Of a stretch of 20,200 bases of DNA, positions 15,296 through 20,200 are shown piece by piece. The DNA comes from a virus. The notes below the pieces were generated by a model, which was not told the DNA's origin, made no database searches, and was given only the letters and a program-made list of their open reading frames with translations. The translations under genes were made by a program, and so were the position numbers. The stretch spans positions 1 through 20,200 of IMG/VR virus record IMGVR_UViG_3300008450_000621. One strand, 5' to 3'. Position 1 is the stretch's first letter, and each line of letters begins with the position of its first letter.

Positions 15296-15546
15296 TGACG
15301 TTTACGGATTACATCGAACAGGTTGCCGCTCAGGGTTGGGCGCGCGTTGACGTTGCGCCGGGCGAATGGGTTGCCGTGGTGCCAAACGATGCGCACACCG
15401 CATTCGGCGGCACGCTCTGGCGCCGCGCCGAAAATGGCAATGACTACGCCGAAGGCGTCACCGAAGGTCACCCCGTAAGCGCCGCGCTTGACTATGATGC
15501 AGCCGCCCGCGCTCTTGCCGTGATGATCAAGCGGGAAAACGCCTAA
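15295..15546 (+). CDS. Small protein of unknown function in lysis region
   Basis: This 83-residue protein is soluble in appearance, with aromatic and charged residues (Y-I-E-Q-V, W-A-R-V-D-V, E-W-V-A-V-V, T-L-W-R-R-A-E). The N-terminal helix and then strands suggest a small alpha/beta fold. I do not recognise a family. Starts and stops overlap its neighbours by one base each (TGATG at 15293-15297 and TAATG at 15544-15548), so it is translated with the peptidase-holin gene next to it and may modulate it. Confidence 0.65.
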   Translation: MTFTDYIEQVAAQGWARVDVAPGEWVAVVPNDAHTAFGGTLWRRAENGNDYAEGVTEGHPVSAALDYDAAARALAVMIKRENA

Positions 15547-16703
15547 TGCCGCGCTACCTAGTGGCTTCGCAGCTCTACGCCGATGCCGAAGCCCAATTGA
15601 AGGGCGCCAAACAAATTCTTGACGATTGCACATGGTCATCGTGCGCCGCCGCCGTATCGTGGGCGAGCGGGTACGCCGTCACCTACACCGCCGCGCAGGG
15701 CGTTGCAGCCTTTGAGAAAGCCACAGGGCGAAAAGACAAACAGGGCGTGAGCGATGCCGGGGGCTCTCTGCCCGAAGCCGTCAAAACCATTGCGGTGCTT
15801 GGGGGAAAAGCCCGCTATGCCAAATCATGGGCCGATGCCGTAGAGGCAGCGAAGCAGGGCGCCGCCCTCATGGTGTGGGTGCAACAGCCTGTTGGCTATC
15901 CCGCGGGCGTACCAATCAGCGCATGGCACGATCGTTGGCGCAAATGGTGGGGCAAGCATGCGCCTCAGAAGCTCATTGACGGCTACGGGCACATGACCTC
16001 AGCGGGGTGGTGCGAAGATCACGGGTGGCAATGGGCGTGCCCAACGCGCGATGAGAAAACCGCGGCTGAGAAATACGCGGTGCCTGTCACCGAAGAGCAA
16101 TTGCGGGCGATCGCAAACAGCAAGGTGAAAGCCAAAAAGGCAAAGGCTGATTTCAAGTGCCTGCTCATCGTCACGCACCCGGCGCGCAACGCCGCGCCTG
16201 CGCCCGTGGCGCCTGTTGCAACGCCTGTGCCAACGCCTGCCCCAACGCCAAAGCCTGCCCCTGCCCCTACGCCTGCGGCGCAGGTGGTGGCAAAGGCTGA
16301 AGCCCCGAAGGCCGCGCCAAAGCCTGCAAGCCCAACCGTGGCAGATCAGGTGGGCAAGGCGCTTGAGGGTGTAGATTGGGAGCAGCTCAGCGGGAGGGCG
16401 CTCACAGCCGCAACAGGTGCGGCGGCGGCTGCGTCAAAAGTGAAAGGTGCCCCCGCAAAAATGATGACGTTTATCAAATACATCAAAGACAACACGGGCA
16501 TTGATGAAGCCCTGATCGAATTTGTGCGCACGTTTGTCACGGTGAGCATCAGCGTGGCGCTTGGCTTGGGTATCCCGCTGCTAGACATCAGCGGGGGAGA
16601 TTTCCGCACGGTGCTTTCAGCCGGGCTTGCCTCAGGGTTGCAGGTATTGGTGAAATACCTTGACCCGAAAAACAGCGCCTTCGGCATCAAAGAAAAGCCC
16701 TAA
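15546..16703 (+). CDS. Papain-like peptidase joined to a holin-like membrane domain
   Basis: This 385-residue protein has three parts. Residues 1-210 look like a papain-fold cysteine peptidase (C39/CHAP-like): D-C-T-W-S-S-C at 27-33 with nucleophile C28 or C33, and G-Y-G-H-M at 147-150 with probable catalytic H149. Residues 215-266 are a Pro/Ala linker. Residues 317-385 resemble a separate actinophage-type holin: two hydrophobic segments (F-V-R-T-F-V-T-V-S-I-S-V-A-L and L-S-A-G-L-A-S-G-L-Q-V-L-V) and an end Y-L-D-P-K-N-S-A-F-G. It thus appears to combine an endolysin-type enzyme and a holin-type domain. ATG 15546 overlaps the previous TAA; an internal ATG at 16461 could also start a holin-only form. 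The peptidase call is moderate. Confidence 0.72.
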   Translation: MPRYLVASQLYADAEAQLKGAKQILDDCTWSSCAAAVSWASGYAVTYTAAQGVAAFEKATGRKDKQGVSDAGGSLPEAVKTIAVLGGKARYAKSWADAVEAAKQGAALMVWVQQPVGYPAGVPISAWHDRWRKWWGKHAPQKLIDGYGHMTSAGWCEDHGWQWACPTRDEKTAAEKYAVPVTEEQLRAIANSKVKAKKAKADFKCLLIVTHPARNAAPAPVAPVATPVPTPAPTPKPAPAPTPAAQVVAKAEAPKAAPKPASPTVADQVGKALEGVDWEQLSGRALTAATGAAAAASKVKGAPAKMMTFIKYIKDNTGIDEALIEFVRTFVTVSISVALGLGIPLLDISGGDFRTVLSAGLASGLQVLVKYLDPKNSAFGIKEKP

Positions 16704-16712
16704 CACAAACGT

Positions 16713-16773
16713 TGCCACACAGGTGGCACAAGATCGGGTGTAGGCTGCGAATAGTCACCTAAACAGGTGGCAC
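16713..16773 (+). promoter_or_regulatory. Paired repeats with hairpin potential before the HTH gene
   Basis: The 11-base unit ACAGGTGGCAC occurs twice, at 16719-16729 and 16763-16773, 44 bases apart. Similarity continues past the unit (AGATCGG and, with one inserted base, AGATTGG). The first copy forms a hairpin TGCCAC/GTGGCA (16713-16718, 16723-16728), and the second a stem CACCT/AGGTG (16756-16760, 16765-16769). The last copy ends just before the GGAGG ribosome site of the HTH gene. Two repeated sites in a gene-free spacer look like an operator pair for a regulator, possibly the adjacent HTH protein. No good promoter was seen. Confidence 0.5.
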
Positions 16774-16791
16774 GTAGATTGGAGGTACCCG

Positions 16792-17022
16792 ATGAACGCG
16801 CTTGATGAATTGCGGGCGTTGAGCCGCCCGCGCAAAGGCCCACCGTGCGGCATGGCTGCCGTGCATCTTCAGGGTGAGGATTGGGAAACATTGCAGGTAG
16901 GGTTGGCTGACCCTGCAATTACTAACAAAGCGCTGACCGCGTGGCTTGAAAAGCGCGGCTTCACCATTTCGTTTTGGACTATCGCACGGCACCGCCGGGG
17001 CGAATGCGCGTGCAAATCATGA
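16792..17022 (+). CDS. Small HTH-type DNA-binding protein
   Basis: This 76-residue protein has a Cys in G-P-P-C-G-M near the start, an N-K-A-L-T-A-W-L-E-K-R-G-F-T-I helix pair, and an F-W-T-I-A-R-H-R-R-G-E-C-A-C end. The sequence P-x-x-x-N-K-A-L-T-A-W-L to R-H-R-R-G-E-C is a short helix-turn-helix pattern I recall in actinophage proteins, often joined to a metallophosphoesterase like the one downstream. GGAGG at 16780-16784 is 7 bases before ATG 16792. Two paired repeats lie directly upstream, so it may regulate itself. The ends of the two genes overlap by 4 bases (ATGA). Confidence 0.65.
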   Translation: MNALDELRALSRPRKGPPCGMAAVHLQGEDWETLQVGLADPAITNKALTAWLEKRGFTISFWTIARHRRGECACKS

Positions 17023-18044
17023 GCGAAGAATTGCAGCTTGAGCAGCGCCTGCATGAGGTGACCGAAGCCCACAAACGCGCGCTGCGCCAATTGGCAAAGC
17101 GTGATGCTGCCCGTGAAGAATTGGTGGCGGCGGTGTATCAGGCCGCCAAAGATGCGGCGCTGAGCATCACGATCCCACCCGTACCAAAGCCCAAAGCCTC
17201 AGGCAAGAAAGGCGAAGCCGAAACATTGGTGGTGCTCTTGGGCGATTGGCAGCTTGGGAAGCATTCAGAAACCTACGGCATTGACGTGGCAAAGGCGCGC
17301 ATTGCGCTGCTTGCCACTAAGGTGCAGCGCCTGATCGAATTGCACGGCACGCCTGTCAAAGAAATTGCATGCGTGCTCTTGGGCGATTTCGTAGAGAGCG
17401 ACGGGAACATTTTTCCAAGCCAAGCCTATGAGGTAGAGCGCGGCGGTTTGTACGTGCAGATTTTTGAGGGCGCGGGCATGCTTGCACAATTCGTGCGCGC
17501 AATGGCAGCGCTTGCACCAAAGGTGACCGTGCGCGGTGCGATCGGAAACCACGGGCGGTTGGGCCGCTTCGGTGATCATTCAAATGAATCAAACGCCGAT
17601 GCGATTTTGTACCGCGTAGCGGCTGAGCATTTGAAGGCTGAAAAGCGCGTTGATTGGCGCGAGAGCCTCACGATGGGTGGGCGCCATTGGTATGACACGC
17701 TGAGCCTGCCCGGCAATAAAACCGCCATGCTTGTTCACGGTGATCAATTCAGGGGCGGCGCTTTCGGGTTGCCGTACTACGCAATTGCGAAGCGTGCACA
17801 GGGTTGGAATCTTTCGGTGCAGCCGTTCGATTTCCTGTTTTACGGCCATTGGCACACGCCTGCAAGATTGGTGCTATCCGATGGGGCGCATACGGTGTGG
17901 GGCAATGCAAGCATTGAATCATCAAACCGCTACGCCCAAGAATGGTTGGCGGCAAGCGGCACCCCTGCGCAATGGGCGCTGTTTTTCGGCAAGGGTGGCG
18001 TGACCGCCGAATACCTAGTGCGCCTAGAAGATGCCAACGGCTGA
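17019..18044 (+). CDS. Phage metallophosphoesterase (calcineurin-like)
   Basis: This is a 341-residue enzyme. An N-terminal coiled helix (residues 5-45) and linker precede the catalytic fold with motifs L-L-G-D-W-Q at 73-78, L-L-G-D-F at 120-124, I-G-N-H-G at 175-179, L-V-H-G-D-Q at 238-243 and Y-G-H-W-H at 275-279. These bind two metal ions and cleave phosphoester bonds, probably in nucleic acids. The usual first motif D-x-H reads D-W-Q here. Start ATG 17019 overlaps the HTH gene (ATGA); the upstream ATG in the same frame (16974) is inside the HTH gene without a ribosome site. Many actinophages carry such a gene near recombination genes. Its physiological target is unknown. Confidence 0.85.
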   Translation: MSEELQLEQRLHEVTEAHKRALRQLAKRDAAREELVAAVYQAAKDAALSITIPPVPKPKASGKKGEAETLVVLLGDWQLGKHSETYGIDVAKARIALLATKVQRLIELHGTPVKEIACVLLGDFVESDGNIFPSQAYEVERGGLYVQIFEGAGMLAQFVRAMAALAPKVTVRGAIGNHGRLGRFGDHSNESNADAILYRVAAEHLKAEKRVDWRESLTMGGRHWYDTLSLPGNKTAMLVHGDQFRGGAFGLPYYAIAKRAQGWNLSVQPFDFLFYGHWHTPARLVLSDGAHTVWGNASIESSNRYAQEWLAASGTPAQWALFFGKGGVTAEYLVRLEDANG

Positions 18045-18234
18045 GCCGAAGCTTGGGCCCTGCCCGGTTTGTGGGGAGCCGGGCAGGCTCTATGCCTACG
18101 GTGAGCAGGTAGCGAATACAGGGCCGTACGGGGTGGCTTGGGTGCTCTCCCAAACCCTGTGCGGGGGGTGCCTAAAGGTGGTGGTTGAGGCGGCTCAGGC
18201 AGGGGGGTTGCCCGATCTTGAAACAGGGGGTTGA
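18031..18234 (+). CDS. Small zinc-knuckle protein
   Basis: This 67-residue protein has C-P-V-C near residues 11-14 and C-G-G-C near 44-47. Two CxxC pairs about 30 residues apart form a likely zinc ribbon. It overlaps the end of the phosphoesterase gene by 14 bases, so it is coupled. No family is recognised. The stop TGA 18232-18234 is inside the next promoter. Confidence 0.6.
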   Translation: MPTAEPKLGPCPVCGEPGRLYAYGEQVANTGPYGVAWVLSQTLCGGCLKVVVEAAQAGGLPDLETGG

Positions 18235-18260
18235 CAGCCGCCAACCGTTAGCCTTATTCT
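18231..18260 (+). promoter_or_regulatory. Sigma-70-type promoter for the small-gene operon
   Basis: A perfect TTGACA at 18231-18236 is followed after 18 bases by TATTCT (18255-18260), which matches the -10 consensus in four of six positions. The next gene starts at 18315, leaving a leader of about 48 bases. The -35 box overlaps the stop of the upstream gene. Confidence 0.7.
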
Positions 18261-18267
18261 TCGGGTG

Positions 18268-18298
18268 TCAGGGAAACAGCCCCAAACGGGGCGCCTGA
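18268..18298 (+). promoter_or_regulatory. Structured 5' leader hairpin
   Basis: Immediately after the probable transcription start, GCCCC (18279-18283) pairs with GGGGC (18288-18292) around loop AAAC, and outside it TCAGG (18268-18272) pairs with CCTGA (18294-18298). The result is a hairpin of 10 base pairs with an internal bulge, ending just before the GGAGG ribosome site at 18302. It may stabilise the mRNA or act as a weak attenuator. Confidence 0.5.
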
Positions 18299-18314
18299 TT
18301 TGGAGGATAAAAAG

Positions 18315-18557
18315 ATGGCAAACGTAAGCCTTCGGGAAATCAAGACAGCGCTTAGCCTGATTGGTGACGGCGTGTTGATGCAGCCCCGGGATCGCAGCCA
18401 CTATGACGCGGCTATTGCGTTGAAGGTAGCGGTGCGACATGCCCACGGCTTCAAGAGCGTGCGCGGCGAAGGCGGCGCAGCCGCAATTCGATTTGAAGAG
18501 CTAGGCGATTACGAAACCGCCAACATGATCAATGCCACGATCTTGGAGGCGTTCTAA
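18315..18557 (+). CDS. Small protein, function unknown (first in operon)
   Basis: This 80-residue protein begins at ATG 18315 with GGAGG at 18302-18306, 8 bases upstream. The earlier in-frame ATG 18300 lies before that ribosome site and is rejected. The sequence is helical and charged (V-S-L-R-E-I-K-T-A-L-S-L, A-A-I-R-F-E-E-L-G-D-Y-E-T-A). No known family is recognised. It is the first gene behind the promoter at 18231, followed by an unbroken chain of overlapping small genes. Confidence 0.7.
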   Translation: MANVSLREIKTALSLIGDGVLMQPRDRSHYDAAIALKVAVRHAHGFKSVRGEGGAAAIRFEELGDYETANMINATILEAF

Positions 18558-18793
18558 TGAGCGGCGCACGATTCTCACACCTTTGCCAATACACCACCCG
18601 CCGCAACATCAGCGTTGCGATGGGGCGTGGGGTGCACGTGTGCAACCGCGCAGCCGATGCATTCGGTGAGGATTACTACCCTGAAGGCGCAACGCAGCCA
18701 ATGCTAGTGACTATGTGCACAAAGCATGCTGAGGTTTGGGCGAAGAAAGCGGCACGCATTAAGCGCGCCCGAATGGTTGGAGGTGCACGATGA
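18557..18793 (+). CDS. Small Cys/His-containing protein, function unknown
   Basis: This 78-residue protein has Cys near residues 10, 29 and 54 and His near 8, 27 and 57. The pairs H-L-C, H-V-C and C-T-K-H could bind a metal. A basic C-terminal helix (K-K-A-A-R-I-K-R-A-R) may contact nucleic acid. TAATG links it to the previous gene, and GGAGG precedes ATG 18557. I do not recognise a family. Confidence 0.65.
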   Translation: MSGARFSHLCQYTTRRNISVAMGRGVHVCNRAADAFGEDYYPEGATQPMLVTMCTKHAEVWAKKAARIKRARMVGGAR

Positions 18794-18942
18794 GCTCAGC
18801 GTTTTGGAATCTCTGCCCGGTATCCGCACGCCACGGCTATTTGCAGGTGGTGAAGAATGCGCAGGGCGGCTTGATTGCCGTATGCGCCAAATGCTACGTG
18901 CCCGTTAAGGGGCGCGAAAACCTTTTGGGAGGTGGCAAATGA
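18790..18942 (+). CDS. 50-residue zinc-ribbon-like protein
   Basis: This gene was read by hand. It begins at ATG 18790, overlapping the previous TGA, with GGAGG at 18779-18783 six bases upstream. It ends at TGA 18940-18942. It holds L-C-P-V and C-A-K-C, so three Cys are in place, plus H in R-H-G, giving a possible ribbon of mixed ligands. Its small size and place in a chain of overlapping genes are typical of phage accessory genes. No function is known. Confidence 0.6.
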   Translation: MSSAFWNLCPVSARHGYLQVVKNAQGGLIAVCAKCYVPVKGRENLLGGGK

Positions 18943-19025
18943 TCACGGCAATTCGGGAATTTCTTGCCTTCGCAATCTTTGTTGGCTGCATCATCGTGGT
19001 GCTCATCGTTGGCGGTGCAGCGTGA
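18939..19025 (+). CDS. 28-residue single-helix membrane microprotein
   Basis: The frame from ATG 18939 to TGA 19023-19025 encodes 28 residues, mostly one hydrophobic helix (F-L-A-F-A-I-F-V-G-C-I-I-V-V-L-I-V-G-G). It overlaps its neighbours by ATGA and GTGA, and GGGAGG precedes the start. So short a gene is hard to prove from one sequence, but the ribosome site and the exact fit in the overlapping chain support it. Confidence 0.55.
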   Translation: MITAIREFLAFAIFVGCIIVVLIVGGAA

Positions 19026-19192
19026 GCGCGCTGAATCGCACAGGGCAGCCGCGCATGGTGAACGGCCTGCGCCGCCGCAGCGCTCTTGAGGCGTTTGAGG
19101 TGGCAGAGCGGCGCCGTGAACGGCAGCGCTATACGATCGCGCTCTGCGTGGCGTTGATCGTTGGCGCCGTCATCATTCGAATGGGGGCGTAA
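19022..19192 (+). CDS. Small basic protein with a C-terminal membrane helix
   Basis: This 56-residue protein starts with GTG 19022, overlapping the previous stop (GTGA). It has a basic and charged N-terminal half (R-R-R-S-A-L-E, A-E-R-R-R-E-R-Q-R) and a hydrophobic segment (T-I-A-L-C-V-A-L-I-V-G-A-V-I-I) near the end. No strong ribosome site is present, so it is probably translated by coupling. ATG 19055 is an alternative start. Function is unknown. Confidence 0.5.
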   Translation: MSALNRTGQPRMVNGLRRRSALEAFEVAERRRERQRYTIALCVALIVGAVIIRMGA

Positions 19193-19195
19193 GCG

Positions 19196-19393
19196 ATGCC
19201 CCTGTTTGATTACCAATGCCGTACCTGCAACGTGACCGTTGAGGCGCTTGCCCCGGCTGACGGGCGCAAAGCCCTGAGGCATGAGGTGTGCGGTGCAAAA
19301 TTGTGGCGGCTATTCAGCCCACCCGCCGTGATCTTTAAGGGTGAGGGCTTCGCAAAGAATGATCGGAGGGCTAAGAATGGCAAAGGCATTTGA
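19196..19393 (+). CDS. FmdB-like zinc-ribbon protein
   Basis: This 65-residue protein begins M-P-L-F-D-Y-Q-C-R-T-C, the signature start of the FmdB/CxxC_CxxC_SSSS family of putative regulators. It ends with F-K-G-E-G-F, also a family feature. The second knuckle reads H-E-V-C-G, where family members usually have C-P-x-C, so His may replace one Cys. It appears intact. Its function in phages is unclear. It overlaps the exonuclease gene by 17 bases, with a GGAGGG site at 19365-19370. Confidence 0.75.
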   Translation: MPLFDYQCRTCNVTVEALAPADGRKALRHEVCGAKLWRLFSPPAVIFKGEGFAKNDRRAKNGKGI

Positions 19394-20200
19394 ATTCGTA
19401 CGCGCTGAGCAGCGCTCTGAGGCATGGCTTGAGCTACGCCGCGCAGGGCTTGGGGCTTCAGACATGGCGGCGGTTATGGGCGTGAGCCCGTATAAAACGC
19501 CCTTTCAACTATGGGCTGAGAAAACGGGCACGGTGCCTGAGCAGGCCGTTGGGGCAGCCGCCCACCGGGGCGTGATTCTTGAAGATGCGGTGGCGCGCTA
19601 TTACGAAATTGAACGCGGCGTGAAGCTGCGAAAATCAAACGGGATCGTGCGCCTGAAGAAACACCCGCGCATCATGGCAAGCCTAGATCGAACGATTGCG
19701 GGGCAGCCTGAGGGCATCGTTGAAATCAAAACCTCAGCCTCACCGCGTTGGAGCATGTACCCCGTGCCGCCTGAGGCGGTGGTGCAGGTGACTACCCAAA
19801 TGGGCATCGTGGGCGCGCAATGGTGTGACGTGGTGGCGCTCTTGGGCGGTTTGGTGTTCAAGATTGAGCGGGTGCAATTTGACCCGGCGCTGTGGGCTGA
19901 GATTCAGCGCAGCGCCATGCTGTTTCTTGAGGCCGTAGATACTAAAACCCCACCACCGATGGAGGCGCTAGATGCCGCCGCCTTCGCATTGGCAACGCCG
20001 CAGGCTAGTGACGTGATCCTTGAGGCTGATGAAAAGATTGAGCGTGTCTATGAGCAGCTCAGGGAATGCAACACCGAATTGCATTTCTTGGAGCAGAAAA
20101 AGGGCGCGCTTGAGATGATCATCAAAGAGGCGATCGGTGAGCACGGCGGTATTGCGGGGGGCAATTGGGCAATCTATTGGCGCCAATCCCGCCCAACGCA
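19377..20200 (+). CDS. YqaJ-type viral recombinase exonuclease, 3' end missing
   Basis: The reading frame from ATG 19377 runs without a stop to the window end (274 residues visible). GGAGGG at 19365-19370 is six bases upstream. The sequence has R-S-E-A-W-L-E-L-R-R, G-L-G-A-S-D, Y-K-T-P-F-Q-L-W-A-E-K-T-G, G-V-I-L-E-D, and the catalytic set S-L-D-R-T (D104) and G-I-V-E-I-K-T (E116, K118), as in YqaJ/lambda-exonuclease nucleases. They resect double-strand DNA ends from the 5' side for single-strand annealing. A partner annealing protein may be just downstream. Confidence 0.9.
   Translation, partial: MAKAFEFVRAEQRSEAWLELRRAGLGASDMAAVMGVSPYKTPFQLWAEKTGTVPEQAVGAAAHRGVILEDAVARYYEIERGVKLRKSNGIVRLKKHPRIMASLDRTIAGQPEGIVEIKTSASPRWSMYPVPPEAVVQVTTQMGIVGAQWCDVVALLGGLVFKIERVQFDPALWAEIQRSAMLFLEAVDTKTPPPMEALDAAAFALATPQASDVILEADEKIERVYEQLRECNTELHFLEQKKGALEMIIKEAIGEHGGIAGGNWAIYWRQSRPT

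Noticed and set aside
16704-16791. Phage attachment site or terminator at the end of the lysis genes
   Set aside because: There is no T-run after the hairpins, no integrase in the window, and no host-like tRNA end; the paired repeats are better read as possible operator sites.
16974-17018. Earlier ATG for the metallophosphoesterase
   Set aside because: It would extend the protein with residues that lie within the HTH gene and lacks a ribosome site; ATG 17019 overlaps the stop as ATGA, the usual style here.
18300-18314. ATG 18300 as start of the first operon gene
   Set aside because: It precedes the GGAGG site, which is ideally spaced for ATG 18315.

Overview
The window is one strand of a tailed-phage (siphovirus) or prophage genome. 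All genes are on the + strand, packed tightly with ATGA, TAATG or GTGA overlaps, and most have a visible GGAGG- or AGAGG-type ribosome site. The base composition looks moderately GC-rich. The terminase, prohead protease, HK97-type capsid, coupled HTH/phosphoesterase genes and holin-like domain all resemble actinobacteriophage proteins. An actinobacterial host is therefore the best guess, but this is inference from protein style, not proof. I saw no bacterial housekeeping genes, tRNAs, integrase, insertion sequences or CRISPR arrays.

Packaging and head (1-7237): the end of a small terminase, the large terminase, the portal, an unusual three-part protein (HAD phosphatase-like domain, a central domain and a U35 prohead protease) with a strong internal ribosome site before the protease, the major capsid protein, a 15-bp-stem terminator, two small proteins, a gp6-like connector and a probable tail terminator.

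Tail (7230-13900): a small protein, the tail tube, a tail assembly chaperone pair made by a -1 frameshift at C_CCA_AAA, an HK97 gp10-like protein in an unusual late position, a short (442 aa) tape measure, one hub-like tail tip protein, and a fibre with a self-cleaving S74 chaperone domain.

Lysis and surface region (13903-16703): an XhlA-like coiled-coil/membrane protein, a secreted protein with a long Pro/Ser/Glu linker and a hydrophobic C-terminus, a 59-residue two-helix membrane protein, an 83-residue unknown, and a papain-like peptidase joined through a Pro/Ala linker to a holin-like membrane domain. The last protein appears to combine endolysin-like and holin-like parts in one chain.

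Early or replication side (16704-20200): a spacer with two copies of an 11-base repeat, a small HTH-type protein coupled to a metallophosphoesterase, a zinc-knuckle protein, a clear promoter (TTGACA, 18 bp, TATTCT) with a structured leader, and then an operon of very small proteins (two zinc-ribbon types and two single-helix membrane proteins) leading into a YqaJ-type recombination exonuclease cut off by the window end. The most notable points are the HAD-protease fusion, the peptidase-holin fusion, the secreted surface-like protein in the lysis region, and several genes and signals that a simple ORF scan misses.
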